Source of the DNA: Ruminococcus sp. UBA4240
GTDB lineage: Bacteria; Bacillota; Clostridia; Oscillospirales; Ruminococcaceae
NCBI GenBank assembly: GCA_002395525.1
Contig: DGXE01000030.1
Location: 21,793-85,792, forward strand
Length of the DNA: 64,000 bases
Reading direction: 5' to 3'
The notes beneath the pieces were generated by a model, which worked only from the letters and a program-made list of their open reading frames with translations, ran no database searches and was not told the DNA's origin. This document shows, one piece after another, positions 18,004 through 27,645 of this stretch (the first letter of the stretch is position 1; the number at the start of each line of letters is the position of its first letter). The position numbers and the translations under genes were made by a program.

Positions 18004-18025
18004 ACTTATTACTTATTACCTATTA
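17999..18025 (-). repeat. Heptanucleotide array starting at the helicase stop codon
   Basis: On the minus strand the units TAATAGG, TAATAAG, TAATAAG and a partial TATAAG run from the TAA stop of the helicase gene into the terminator. Confidence 0.65.
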
Positions 18026-21000
18026 CGTATCACATACAGTCATTTTTGCAAATTTAGCCATGACCTTTTTGGTGCCCTGTGTGTCAAAGGCTATCTCAAG
18101 GAGATGGTCATTGCCCATGGGTGTGACCTTGATAACAGTCCCCTCCCCGAAAACACGGTGTTTAAGGCGCATTCCCGGCTTGTAGTCAATATTTGACACT
18201 GCTGCGCTCCTTCTGGGGAGCCCCACCGGCCCCTGCACCTTCGGGGCGGAAAACTCCTTCACCCTCTGCCTGAGCCTTGCATTCTCGTCTGTGATGTGCT
18301 CCGTATCTATCTCATCCGCAAAGCGGGAGCGCATATTGAAGTTTGTGTTGCCGAAAAGCGTCCTGCGCACCGCATGGGTGAGATACAGCCGCCTTTTTGC
18401 ACGGGTGATGCCCACATAGGCGAGCCTTCGCTCCTCCTCCATGTCGGAAATATCGTCAAGGCACCGTGATGAGGGGAATATGCCCTCCTCCATGCCGATG
18501 ATGAACACCACAGGGAATTCCAGTCCCTTTGCGGAGTGGAGGGTCATGAGATTCACCCTTGCCTCATCGTCGGATGCACCGTCTGCCTCGGAGTACAGCG
18601 CCACATCCTCCAGAAAGCCCGCAAGAGTGGGGGTGTCACCGTTGTCGGCGGCATTGTCCACATACGCCACCATGCTGGTGTTGAGCTCCTCGATGTTTTC
18701 AAGCCTTGCCTTGCCCTCGTCCCCCTCGGCTTCAAGCATTTCCCTGTAGCCTGCAGACTCGATGACATTCCCTATTAGCTCCACAAGTGCGGCAGGGTCT
18801 TCCTCGGCACGCTCTGCAAGCAGCTGCAAAGAGTCAAACAGCTCTGCGGCACGTTTCAGGACAGCCGCCTTTTTCTGCAGGGGGACGAAGTTGTCTGCAT
18901 CCCGCATTACGGATATGGGATCCATATTAAGGTTTATGCATATCTCCTCTATGGATGCAAGGGTAGCCTCCCCTATGCCCCTTTTGGGCACATTGATTAT
19001 CCTTCTGAAACGCAGCAGGTCATAGGGGTTTTCCATCACCTGCAAATATGCAAGGATGTCCTTGACCTCCTTGTGATCGTAAAAGCGCATACCGCCTATG
19101 ACCCTGTACGGGATGCGCTCCACGGTAAATTCACGCTCCACGGCATTGGACTGGGCATTCATGCGGTAGAGCACCGCAAAGTCGGAGTAGGAACAGCCCT
19201 CCTCAGCCATGATCTTCTTTATCCTGTCTGCAACGTACTCCGCCTCTTCACGTTCGTCGTCCACCTCATAGATGTGTACACGCTCCCCGTCCCCTGCATC
19301 CGTCCACAGCGCCTTGTCCTTTCTGGAGCGGTTGTTCTTGATGACGGAGTTGGCGGCGGAGAGTATGTGCTGTGTGGAGCGGTAGTTCTGTTCAAGCCGT
19401 ATCACATGGCTGTCGGCAAATTCCGATTCAAAGTTCAGGATATTCTCTATGGTGGCTCCTCTGAAACGGTATATGGACTGGTCATCATCGCCTACCACAC
19501 AGAGATTTCCCGTGCCTGCCGCAAGGAGGGACACAAGGCGGTACTGGGCGTGATTGGTGTCCTGATACTCGTCAACGGATATGTATCTGAAAAGGTTCTG
19601 ATAGTGCCTTAGCACATCGGGATAGGTCTCGAAGAGCTGCACTGTCTTCATTATAATGTCGTCGAAGTCGATGGCATTGGCGGCTGTGAGCCGCTTCTGA
19701 TACTCGGTGTATATGTCGGATATGCTTTTGAGCCGATAGTCATCCCCTGCCTCCAGCGCATATTCCTCCGGGGTGATTAGCTGCTCCTTCTGGGAGCTTA
19801 TGATGCCCAGCACCGCCTTGGGTGCAAAGGTCCTGTCAGAGAGCCCCACAGCCTTTATGGCAGCCTTTATCGTCTTCTGTGAATCGTCCGAATCGTATAT
19901 GGTAAAGGAGGAGGAAAAGCCCAGCTTGTCATACTCCCTGCGCAGTATCCTTGCACAGGCGGAGTGGAAGGTAGAGGCATTCACCTGTGAGCCCACCTGG
20001 TTCCCAAGGGCGGCACAAAGCCTGTCCTTGAGCTCTCTTGCCGCCTTGTTGGTAAAGGTGATGGCAAGCTCGTTCCAGGGGCGCACCTGCCCCCTGCCTA
20101 TGATGCGGGAAAGCCTTTGCACCGTCTCCTCATCGTGGGTGCCGTCATAGGAGGATACAAACTCCAGCTCTTCTGCTGTCAGATTCTCTTCGCTGCATTC
20201 CTCATAGGCATTGCCGAAGAGTATCATGTTGAGTATCCTGCTTACCAGCACCTTGGTCTTCCCCGAGCCTGCCCCTGCAAGTATGAGCACAGGTCCCTCC
20301 ACGGCAAAGACCGCCTCAAGCTGCCTGTCGTTGAGCTCCGAATGGTACTTCACCAGTGCCCTCTGCACTGCATTGCAGCCACTCAGAAAAAGCTCCCGTC
20401 CCTGCCCTGCCTTGCCGGAGGGCACAGGCGCACTGCTTGCAGGCTGCGGCTTTTTAACGGGCTTTTCAGCCACGGGAGGCATTTCGTTCTCCACAGCTGC
20501 AAGGAGCTGCTCTGCCCTCTGGACTTTTTTTCTATCAAGGCGCTGCCGCAGCAGCTCGGCATCCCTTTCTGCCTTTTCCTTCGCTGCCCTTTCCCGTTCA
20601 ATGCGCTCATTCTCAAGCCTTTCCTGCTCCCGTTGCATAAAGTCTGTGAATGCGCCTGTGATATTCCCCTTGCCGTCTATGTCAAAGCCGTCCATACCCA
20701 TGACAAATTCGCTGTCGGTGCGGCTGTCACAGATGTGAAACAGCCCCTCCTCACTGTCATACCACACAGCCTGCCTGCCTCTGTCGGCGCAGTAACGCTT
20801 CAAGCCGTCTATCTGCCTCTGACGGGTGGCGGGGGCAACGCTCTGCTTCGGCTGCAGGATAATGACAGGGCTTATGCCCTGTGAGCTGTAAAGCACCTCA
20901 TATGCGGAATACTTCTGGGCATCGGCGGTATCCGTATGTGTATTCTTGAAGGTCTGGGCAAGGTCTATTGCCGCCTTCCCGCCATCGGGGAGCGTCACCA

Positions 21001-21331
21001 CCAGATCCGTCCAGTAGTCGGGAGTGAGCCTTACATCCACCTTAACATCGTACCCCAAAGAAGAGAGCCTTTCCATCAGCTTTTCCTTCAGCTTCCACAG
21101 CTCCATGCTCCTTTCGGAGAAGACCATGTAGGCACAGTCCCTGTCGCTGTTGTCGGTGTGGGCAAAGTAGGCGCTGCGCTTTTCACCGTTGCGGTATTCA
21201 AGAAACCTCCCGCAGCAGTGGCAGACAAGAAGGTTCTCAGCGGAGTATCCACGGTAAAGGGCATCCCTTTCGGAGCCCCTTTCCACTCCCAATGCATTTA
21301 TTATATCATTTTTGTATTTTGCTATAAACAT
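18023..21331 (-). CDS. CoiA-like nuclease domain fused to a PcrA/UvrD-type helicase
   Basis: The C-terminal 780 residues are an SF1A helicase: Walker A AGAGSGKT near 352-359, DEYQDTNHAQYRL (motif II), LEQNYRST (motif IV), TLHSAKGLEFPVVFI (motif V), VGITRAKRRLYL (motif VI). A PcrA-like tail follows (GMRLKHRVFGEGTVIKV). Residues 1-220 resemble the competence protein CoiA: Cys residues 37-40, YFAH near 58, Cys66, and a possible nuclease core around Asp109-Asp123. A charged coiled-coil links the parts (240-310). GAGGT precedes the ATG. It is probably a DNA-repair or recombination helicase with a nuclease head; the gene follows a PBP gene by 11 bases. Confidence 0.85.
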   Translation of the reverse strand: MFIAKYKNDIINALGVERGSERDALYRGYSAENLLVCHCCGRFLEYRNGEKRSAYFAHTDNSDRDCAYMVFSERSMELWKLKEKLMERLSSLGYDVKVDVRLTPDYWTDLVVTLPDGGKAAIDLAQTFKNTHTDTADAQKYSAYEVLYSSQGISPVIILQPKQSVAPATRQRQIDGLKRYCADRGRQAVWYDSEEGLFHICDSRTDSEFVMGMDGFDIDGKGNITGAFTDFMQREQERLENERIERERAAKEKAERDAELLRQRLDRKKVQRAEQLLAAVENEMPPVAEKPVKKPQPASSAPVPSGKAGQGRELFLSGCNAVQRALVKYHSELNDRQLEAVFAVEGPVLILAGAGSGKTKVLVSRILNMILFGNAYEECSEENLTAEELEFVSSYDGTHDEETVQRLSRIIGRGQVRPWNELAITFTNKAARELKDRLCAALGNQVGSQVNASTFHSACARILRREYDKLGFSSSFTIYDSDDSQKTIKAAIKAVGLSDRTFAPKAVLGIISSQKEQLITPEEYALEAGDDYRLKSISDIYTEYQKRLTAANAIDFDDIIMKTVQLFETYPDVLRHYQNLFRYISVDEYQDTNHAQYRLVSLLAAGTGNLCVVGDDDQSIYRFRGATIENILNFESEFADSHVIRLEQNYRSTQHILSAANSVIKNNRSRKDKALWTDAGDGERVHIYEVDDEREEAEYVADRIKKIMAEEGCSYSDFAVLYRMNAQSNAVEREFTVERIPYRVIGGMRFYDHKEVKDILAYLQVMENPYDLLRFRRIINVPKRGIGEATLASIEEICINLNMDPISVMRDADNFVPLQKKAAVLKRAAELFDSLQLLAERAEEDPAALVELIGNVIESAGYREMLEAEGDEGKARLENIEELNTSMVAYVDNAADNGDTPTLAGFLEDVALYSEADGASDDEARVNLMTLHSAKGLEFPVVFIIGMEEGIFPSSRCLDDISDMEEERRLAYVGITRAKRRLYLTHAVRRTLFGNTNFNMRSRFADEIDTEHITDENARLRQRVKEFSAPKVQGPVGLPRRSAAVSNIDYKPGMRLKHRVFGEGTVIKVTPMGNDHLLEIAFDTQGTKKVMAKFAKMTVCDT

Positions 21332-21342
21332 TGATTACCTCA

Positions 21343-23451
21343 TCAGAAGGTGTCCGGGTCCTGTGTGTCTGACAGCGCCTGCACTGCCTCCTCCTCCGTC
21401 CATTCGGACAAGGGGCGGACAATAAAGCTGTCGTCAAAGTATGCACGGATAATGTCCTTCACCATGAACTTGGAGTATTCCCCGTGCTCGATGTACACCG
21501 CAAAGGCTATCTGGGGGTCATCGGCAGGATAAAAGCCTATGACGGCGGAGTCCGTGTCCTCCTTACCCCTCATCTGGGGTGTGCCTGTCTTTATGGCGGT
21601 GTCATAGGGGAGATCCGTCAGCAGATAGCTCTGTGTGTAGTAGTCCGAGCAGTGAGGATAGTTTATGTACTGTTCAAACCGCCCTGCCTCTATCATGCCC
21701 TGTGTCACGGTGGAGAAGGTATATCCTGTCTTGTCGGGTATCTGCGCCGCCACAACAGGCTGTGCCTGATACACGCAGGAGGTCATGTTGTAGTCATAGG
21801 CGCTGTCCACCATATAGGTCTGGTAGCGCACCCCCTTGTTGGCGATGGTCATTGCCTGAGCCGCCATCTGCAAAGGGGTGATATAGGTGTCAGACTGACC
21901 GATGGCTGCCTGTATCACATTGCCCGCTTCCCAGTCAAGCCCTCTTTCGGAAAAGGTATCGGGGCTTGCCACATAGCCCGTCTTCACATCCCGTCCGATC
22001 TCAAGCCCCATTTCCTCACCAAGGCCGTAGAGGGAGGCATATTCAGCCAGCTTTGTGATGCCTGTGAGCCTGCCCACATCATAGAAGAAGATATTGCAGG
22101 ATTCTTTCAGAGCCTGCACAACGTTGAGCCTGCCGTGCCAGCCGGTACATTCGGGATAGGGCTTCCAGTCCTCCCAGTAGGTGTAGTAGTGGGTGCAGTC
22201 CACGGTGTCATAGGGGGATATGACCCCTTCGTTGAGGGCGGCTGTTGCCGTGACGGTCTTAAATGTGGAGCCGGGGCGGTAGTAGCCCGATGTTGCCCTG
22301 TTGGTAAGAGGGGAATTCTCCCTCCCCGCCACGGAATCGTAGTCCTCTATGTAGTCAAGCAGGTCATATGTGGGATAGGTGGCAGCGGCAAGCAGAGCGC
22401 CTGTCCTTGCATCAAGCACCACTGCCGCTCCTGCATCCGCACCCGTGCCCTTTGCCTCGGGTGAGGTCTGGGAGGAGAGCCATGCGATGTGGTTTTCAAG
22501 CAAAGTCTGTATCTCCCGCTGAAAGCCGCTTTCCACTGTCAGCTTTACAGTGCAGCCCGGTACGGCGGGGGAGGTCACCTCGTCCTTTATCACCTCTCCC
22601 TCGGATATCTCAAAGCTGCGCTCCCCCTTGGTGCCCCTGAGCAGGGGCTCCATTGCCTTTTCTATGCCGCCCTTTCCTATCTTGTCGTTGAGGGCGTAGC
22701 CGCTGTCCTTGTAGGCATCGTATTCCTCAGCGGAGATGAGCCCCACTGTGCCTATAAGGTGAGGGACCACGTCCCCTATGAGATTTACCCTTACAGCCTC
22801 CTCGGAAATGTCTATGCCGGGCAGTTCGTCGGAAAGTTCCTTTAAAGCCACCACCGCCTCCATAGGCACATCCTCCGCCACGGTGAAGCGGTTGGATACG
22901 GAAAAGTCCATTGCCTGCATACTGTACCGCAGCCCGACTGTCACCCTGGCGGCACGCTCGTCGTATTCCTCATCTACGCCGTACATGAGCCGCAGTGCGG
23001 TGATACAGTCCTCGGCAGTGCCGTAGACCTGCACCCCCGCTGCCTTGCGAAGCCGCTCCACGTCCCTATCCCTGTCGGGGAGGAACTCAAAGGGGGGCTT
23101 GTCCGTGACAGGCAGCACATCCGTCCATTCACAGCCGTACTCCGACAGCACACACGCCGTCTTGTACACCGCATGGTCGGCAGTCTCGTTGTCATCGGGG
23201 AAAAAGGCCTTCAGAGCCACTACATTGAAGCCGGAGCGGTTCTTCACCAGATACTCTCCGTTTTTGTCCATTATCTCCCCTCTCGGGGCATTTATCACCT
23301 GTGCCGCAACACGCACGCTCTTTGATTTTTCAAGATACTCATCACCCTCCACCAGCTGTATCCTCATAAGGCGGAGCACTCCCAGTGAAACTATCATGAG
23401 AGTAAGTATGAGCATCAGTACGAAGCGGAGCTTTTCTGCCACTTCCCGCAT
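21343..23451 (-). CDS. Class B penicillin-binding protein (PBP2/MrdA-like transpeptidase)
   Basis: The 702-residue protein has one N-terminal membrane helix (about residues 9-27), a dimerisation domain (VINAPRGEIMDKNGEYL) and a transpeptidase domain. The active-site motifs are STFK (Ser395), SCN (KESCNIFF) and KTG (AIKTGTPQ). It crosslinks peptidoglycan outside the membrane, most likely with a SEDS partner during elongation; none is in this window. AGGTGAGG lies immediately before the start. A strong terminator for the previous gene separates it from the membrane-protein gene upstream. Confidence 0.92.
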   Translation of the reverse strand: MREVAEKLRFVLMLILTLMIVSLGVLRLMRIQLVEGDEYLEKSKSVRVAAQVINAPRGEIMDKNGEYLVKNRSGFNVVALKAFFPDDNETADHAVYKTACVLSEYGCEWTDVLPVTDKPPFEFLPDRDRDVERLRKAAGVQVYGTAEDCITALRLMYGVDEEYDERAARVTVGLRYSMQAMDFSVSNRFTVAEDVPMEAVVALKELSDELPGIDISEEAVRVNLIGDVVPHLIGTVGLISAEEYDAYKDSGYALNDKIGKGGIEKAMEPLLRGTKGERSFEISEGEVIKDEVTSPAVPGCTVKLTVESGFQREIQTLLENHIAWLSSQTSPEAKGTGADAGAAVVLDARTGALLAAATYPTYDLLDYIEDYDSVAGRENSPLTNRATSGYYRPGSTFKTVTATAALNEGVISPYDTVDCTHYYTYWEDWKPYPECTGWHGRLNVVQALKESCNIFFYDVGRLTGITKLAEYASLYGLGEEMGLEIGRDVKTGYVASPDTFSERGLDWEAGNVIQAAIGQSDTYITPLQMAAQAMTIANKGVRYQTYMVDSAYDYNMTSCVYQAQPVVAAQIPDKTGYTFSTVTQGMIEAGRFEQYINYPHCSDYYTQSYLLTDLPYDTAIKTGTPQMRGKEDTDSAVIGFYPADDPQIAFAVYIEHGEYSKFMVKDIIRAYFDDSFIVRPLSEWTEEEAVQALSDTQDPDTF

Positions 23452-23476
23452 ATCCTCACCTGCCAGGGTATCATGC

Positions 23477-23510
23477 TAAAAAATAAGCGCACCGCATACA
23501 GTGCGCTTAC
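23477..23510 (-). terminator. Intrinsic terminator
   Basis: On the minus strand the stem AAGCGCAC/GTGCGCTT is followed by a run of T, directly after the stop of the 23520-24644 gene. Confidence 0.9.
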
Positions 23511-23519
23511 TTTGTGTAA

Positions 23520-24644
23520 TTATTTTCTCAGTGTGTCGCTGTCGGGGAGCTCAACGCCCTCGGCAGGAGATTCATCAAGAACCGCCATCTCTTCGTAGTT
23601 CCTTGAGAGCGGAGCCCTTGTCCAGCGGCGGTTGCCCTCGGAAAGCCTGGGCATTACCCTGTATACGTAGGTTGACCAGAATACTACCACTATGGTTATG
23701 GGCATGAATATCATACCGACATCGGAGGGTGTGGGCATGAGCATATTCATTCTGCTGTCGTACCCGTCGGGGAGCGCAATAAGGAAGTATCTGGGGAGGG
23801 TGCTCACTGCGGACACTATGGATGCAGCATATCCCAAAAAGCACATCCAGAAGCGGGTGTTTTTCTTCTCCATACCGTTGAAGAAGCGGGCTACGGCACA
23901 GAAGAAGAGCACCGTCAGCATACGGGAGATAAGCTCATATCTCCTGTCTGTGAGCATCCCGATGATCTCGCCGTTGGCGTTCATGCGGAAGATGTTTACT
24001 ATCTGCCACAAGGCATAGATGTAAAGGGAGGCGCAGTTTGCGTGGGAGAAGCCCTCCCCCTTGAATATGTTCACAGCGATGAATATGAACACAAGTATAG
24101 TCAGCAGTGAAAGGAAGTGATAGAAGAAATCCCCTACGGTATAGCCCGTCAGCAGATTATATTCCTTGTAGTCGTAGCCCTCAAGGGTGGATCTGATGCG
24201 CTTGTTGCCCTCCACCAGCTCCACGAACCAGAAAACTATGTCCGCAAGTATGGTGGCTGCCATGATGAGTGAGCTGTATCCTGCGGAGGAGGGTATCTTC
24301 TTGCCTACCCTGTCATAGCGAAGCCTCCACGGGTTGATGAGCACAACGGACTTGATGACCTTGTCCCTTGCACTGCCGGTGATGAGCACGAAGGCTATGA
24401 GTATAAAGCCGGGTATCATCACCAGCATGGGGTAGTTGGTCAGGGGGAAGCTGTCTATATATCTGTGGGTGTCAAAGTCGAAGTTCATGTACAGCTGCAG
24501 TGCCCTTGCAAACATTGCGAGCACCAGCACAAGAACATATATGTAAAGGGATGCTTTCTTCTTTATAGGCCCCTGCTTGTTGGCCTGCTTGACATTTTTG
24601 GCACGCTGTGCCGCCTCACGGTCGGCAACCCTGTATTTTGCCAC
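23520..24644 (-). CDS. Polytopic membrane protein of unknown function
   Basis: The 374-residue protein has a basic N-terminus (MAKYRVADREAAQRAKN) followed by about eight hydrophobic helices and a short acidic tail. I recognise no family. The start is uncertain: a GTG at 24644 lies eight bases after AAAGGA and fits best, while a TTG at 24677 would add 11 residues. A consensus promoter (24706-24734) and a terminator frame it as a single-gene transcript. Confidence 0.7.
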   Translation of the reverse strand: MAKYRVADREAAQRAKNVKQANKQGPIKKKASLYIYVLVLVLAMFARALQLYMNFDFDTHRYIDSFPLTNYPMLVMIPGFILIAFVLITGSARDKVIKSVVLINPWRLRYDRVGKKIPSSAGYSSLIMAATILADIVFWFVELVEGNKRIRSTLEGYDYKEYNLLTGYTVGDFFYHFLSLLTILVFIFIAVNIFKGEGFSHANCASLYIYALWQIVNIFRMNANGEIIGMLTDRRYELISRMLTVLFFCAVARFFNGMEKKNTRFWMCFLGYAASIVSAVSTLPRYFLIALPDGYDSRMNMLMPTPSDVGMIFMPITIVVVFWSTYVYRVMPRLSEGNRRWTRAPLSRNYEEMAVLDESPAEGVELPDSDTLRK

Positions 24645-24705
24645 TGATATCATCCTTTCAGGCTGGACTTTTTTCAATGTGTAGGTATACTAATTACACC
24701 TTTTA

Positions 24706-24734
24706 ATTTTACAACATTTTTTATCCATTGTCAA
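24706..24734 (-). promoter_or_regulatory. Sigma-A type promoter
   Basis: On the minus strand TTGACA (24729-24734), 17 bases, TAAAAT (24706-24711), upstream of the membrane-protein gene. Confidence 0.8.
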
Positions 24735-24765
24735 GGGATTGTGAAAATATTTTTAAAAAGGTGTT

Positions 24766-25851
24766 TTATCGTCCTATAAGCTCTATGGTCACATTGTCAG
24801 GAGCCTTGAGGGACAGGCAGGGTCTCTGGGTGTAGGGATCAGGGCGGATGGTGGTGCAGTCTATGCCCCCTGCTTTGAGCCGCTTTGCCGCAGATGCTAT
24901 GCGGCGCACAGGGAGAGTTATCCTCCCAGGGGGCGTTTCTGCGGGGCTGTCCGGGACAAAAACCTCTATCTGTATGCCCTTGACCTCAAAGAGGAGATAG
25001 GTGCCCCCCCTGTCTGTGTGTATCATGCTCTGCTTGCACCGCAGTCCAAGCCTGTTCTCGTAGAAGTCCCGCAGCTGTTCTGCATCTGTCCCCGTCAGGT
25101 GGAAGCGGCACACACCGCCGCCGCCAAGGAATGGGAGTATGGTGCTTTTTTCGGCATGGCGGCGCCATTTGCGGTAATGCCTTATCTCACTGCGCCAGTC
25201 CGGGTGGGTGATGGCATAGCCTGCCGCAATGAATGCCCACTGCCCCATCAGCCCTCCCAGGCTGTTGGTGATAAGATCGTCTATGTCATAGTAGCCGTGG
25301 CGGGTGATGAGCTGTATGTTCTCCACCGCAAGGCTCATTATGGCACAGGCAAGCGCAGGGCGCACCCTCACCTTCCCCCGGAACCAGGGGAATATGTAGG
25401 GCAGCAGATACCCCATGGGCACAAACAGCATCACGTTCATATAGGGCTCTGCCAGCCCCATGGGATTGAACACCTTTATGTGTGCCATGCCCTCCTCAAA
25501 GCCATCCCGCAGGATGACCGCCAGCAGATCCAGCAGTCCCAGATCTGCATCAAAGGAATTCTTTATCTGAGGGAACAGCTTCATCTGTATGCGGTACTCC
25601 TCGCTGGCATGGCGGGAAAAGAACACCAGATTTGCAAATATCCCCAGATACACCGCAAATGCCGCAATAAGCAGAGCCTTCCGCAGTATGAGCAGCCTGC
25701 GGGCATCCTTTCTTCCGCTTCTTTCGCCCCTGGGATCCACCTTCAGGGCACGGCACACGGCTATATCCGCCGTGGGAAGCACCACGATCATCACTATGAC
25801 CATGGCCGTCACAAAAATATTAGTCCTGAGACTGTATGGATTCAATATCAT
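24766..25851 (-). CDS. VanZ-like membrane domain fused to a VOC (glyoxalase-fold) domain
   Basis: Residues 1-215 form a VanZ-like membrane unit with about five helices; PYMNVMLFVPMGYLLPYIFP and the following GYYDIDDLITNSLGGLMG are typical VanZ motifs. Residues about 245-361 look like a vicinal-oxygen-chelate domain (CRFHLTGTDAEQLRDFYENR near its start, DNVTIELIGR at the end). VanZ alone is linked to teicoplanin resistance; the role of the fusion is unknown. The ATG abuts a heptanucleotide array and no clear ribosome site is seen, so the start is uncertain. Confidence 0.75.
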   Translation of the reverse strand: MILNPYSLRTNIFVTAMVIVMIVVLPTADIAVCRALKVDPRGERSGRKDARRLLILRKALLIAAFAVYLGIFANLVFFSRHASEEYRIQMKLFPQIKNSFDADLGLLDLLAVILRDGFEEGMAHIKVFNPMGLAEPYMNVMLFVPMGYLLPYIFPWFRGKVRVRPALACAIMSLAVENIQLITRHGYYDIDDLITNSLGGLMGQWAFIAAGYAITHPDWRSEIRHYRKWRRHAEKSTILPFLGGGGVCRFHLTGTDAEQLRDFYENRLGLRCKQSMIHTDRGGTYLLFEVKGIQIEVFVPDSPAETPPGRITLPVRRIASAAKRLKAGGIDCTTIRPDPYTQRPCLSLKAPDNVTIELIGR

Positions 25852-25887
25852 AAGTAATAAGCAATAAGTAATAGGTTAAGTATCAGC
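25851..25887 (-). repeat. Heptanucleotide array at the start of the VanZ-VOC gene
   Basis: In plus-strand reading the units are TAAGTAA, TAAGCAA, TAAGTAA and TAGGTTA, directly next to the start codon. This is the one TAA-type array not placed at a stop codon. The 120 bases between it and 25985 hold no gene that I can support. Confidence 0.6.
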
Positions 25888-25984
25888 AAGCGGAGAGCTG
25901 CAAGCCATTCTGCTCTCCAAAAGCAATGCTTTTGCAGAAAGCAAAAACAGGCAAAGAGGAGACAAGACTGCAAGGACTCCGGTG

Positions 25985-26012
25985 CTATTCACTGTTCACT
26001 ATTAGCTATTCA
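25985..26012 (-). repeat. Heptanucleotide array starting at a stop codon
   Basis: On the minus strand TGAATAG, CTAATAG, TGAACAG and TGAATAG begin with the TGA stop of the 26010-26432 gene. Confidence 0.65.
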
Positions 26013-26432
26013 CTGTTTTCCGGCGTAGAACTCCGTATTCGTCTTGTTTTCCTGGATGAGCACAGAGCTCTGGCAGAACACATCTATCATCTCATCTGCG
26101 GCGGCGTGTACCTGCGCCGCCGTGGTATCGCTGAGGTAGATGACCAGAGTGTACTCCGTGTAGATGTTGGCACCGTCTATCCAGCCCCCCTGCGCTTCCT
26201 GTATGGTATACCCGCCGAAATGATCCAGCAGGATGTTCTCCGCCTGGTGCTTTGCCTCCTCCGGGGTGAACACCGGCTGATTGGTGTCCTTGTGGTTGGT
26301 GCCAAGGTACAGCACATACTGCACGTCCTCCGGCTCAGGGACAGCGCCTGTGTCCCTGAATATCCCGAACAGGGAAACAGCCAGAGCCGCAATTGAAAGC
26401 ACTATCGCCGCAATGCTCAGCTTATTTGTCAT
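26010..26432 (-). CDS. Small membrane-anchored protein, DUF3574-like
   Basis: The 140-residue protein has one N-terminal helix (KLSIAAIVLSIAALAVSLFG) and an extracytoplasmic domain (YVLYLGTNHKDTNQPVF, TLVIYLSD, then VLIQENKTNTEFY). The strand order and the ending resemble DUF3574, a weak match from memory. GGAGG lies close before the ATG. It starts 10 bases after the DUF4317 gene, so the two are likely cotranscribed. Confidence 0.65.
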   Translation of the reverse strand: MTNKLSIAAIVLSIAALAVSLFGIFRDTGAVPEPEDVQYVLYLGTNHKDTNQPVFTPEEAKHQAENILLDHFGGYTIQEAQGGWIDGANIYTEYTLVIYLSDTTAAQVHAAADEMIDVFCQSSVLIQENKTNTEFYAGKQ

Positions 26433-26442
26433 GACAGCCTCC

Positions 26443-27582
26443 TCATTCCTCGCCCTGTATCTTTGTTTCCATGCCGTTTACCTTGACGGAAGGATCCTCA
26501 AGGTCGATAACAAGGCATTTCCTGCCCCCTATGACGGAGGTGCGCACCTTGTCCGTGGCATCCTTGCCGATGTTTACGCTTATCTCATCCGCCTGCACGG
26601 TGGTTTTGTTCTCTACAAGGTTAGAGGCACGAAGGGGGAATTCCCCGACTATGGTCTCATACACGCCCTTGACATTGGCAGTGCGCTCGTCGCTTATGCC
26701 CACTTCCGCAAGTATGCTTTTAAGGCGGGGGGCATCCACAACAGGGGGCTCGGTCTCGTTCTTGCCCGCATCCACCAGCTCCCGCACCCTGTCGTTTATC
26801 TGGGTCACAACGCCGTAGTTCAGCTCCTCGCCGCAGATGTTGGACACCAGTGCCCTGAAACGGGTCTTTTCGTCATCGCAGGTAAAGGCAAAGGTGCAGT
26901 CCAGCACATCCTCTATGATGGAGAGATCGGGCTTCTTGGCGGAGCGTGAGTAGTACATCACCGCATTCACATCCGCCGCCCTGTCGGAGAACACAGGGAA
27001 GAGAAAGCCGTCCTTGGGTGCCTTGTCTATTATCATCTCGGTGTTGAGCTTCTTGGATATGACCTGCTGAGCCTTGTCGTAGAAAAGCCCGTCATCCCCT
27101 GTATTTGCAGGGCACAGGGCAGTTACGATGAAGCTGTAGTCGTTGTCGGTGTCGTCAAGGCGCTCATCGTTTTTGCTCTTCTTGGGCACGCTGTAGGTAC
27201 ACAGCCCCGCAATGACGGTGTAGCAGCTGCCGATGTCCGCATTCTCCGCAATGCGCCCGATAAAGCTCTTGATTATCTCCTCGTCATTAAGTCCGTCACG
27301 CAGGGCGGTGTACAGCAGCTTCTGGGCGCCCCCCTCCTCGTAGGAGGTCTGGGGGAAGGCATACTCTGTAAGGTTTTTCCCCAGAGTGCCCGACAGCACC
27401 TTGCGCAGCGTTTCCATTACCACCTCACACTGGGAAGGCTCCATGGCGGTGTAGTTCACAGCGTTTATGCAGTTCACTGCCTTTTCCGCATCCACATATG
27501 CCATAACCACACGGTTTATGACAAAAAGCCCCGAATCCTCGCTGAAATTCTTTTTAAGCTCTGCTATTTCCTTCTTGTTCAT
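26443..27582 (-). CDS. DUF4317 domain-containing protein
   Basis: The 379-residue cytoplasmic protein begins MNKKEIAELKKNFSEDSGLF, which I recognise as the DUF4317 family common in Clostridia; its function is unknown. No signal peptide or membrane helix is seen. I chose the ATG at 27582, after AGAGGT, over an ATG 54 bases upstream that lacks a ribosome site. It lies between two small genes of unknown function in one operon. Confidence 0.85.
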   Translation of the reverse strand: MNKKEIAELKKNFSEDSGLFVINRVVMAYVDAEKAVNCINAVNYTAMEPSQCEVVMETLRKVLSGTLGKNLTEYAFPQTSYEEGGAQKLLYTALRDGLNDEEIIKSFIGRIAENADIGSCYTVIAGLCTYSVPKKSKNDERLDDTDNDYSFIVTALCPANTGDDGLFYDKAQQVISKKLNTEMIIDKAPKDGFLFPVFSDRAADVNAVMYYSRSAKKPDLSIIEDVLDCTFAFTCDDEKTRFRALVSNICGEELNYGVVTQINDRVRELVDAGKNETEPPVVDAPRLKSILAEVGISDERTANVKGVYETIVGEFPLRASNLVENKTTVQADEISVNIGKDATDKVRTSVIGGRKCLVIDLEDPSVKVNGMETKIQGEE

Positions 27583-27645
27583 ATCATACCTCTTTCTGTC
27601 AAAAACAGGGTGGAATGTGTTCCACCCTGCCTTCACTCATTGCGG

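Noticed and set aside
17999..18025. Heptamer arrays as CRISPR remnants
   Set aside because: Units are 7 bases with no spacers, and no cas gene is present.
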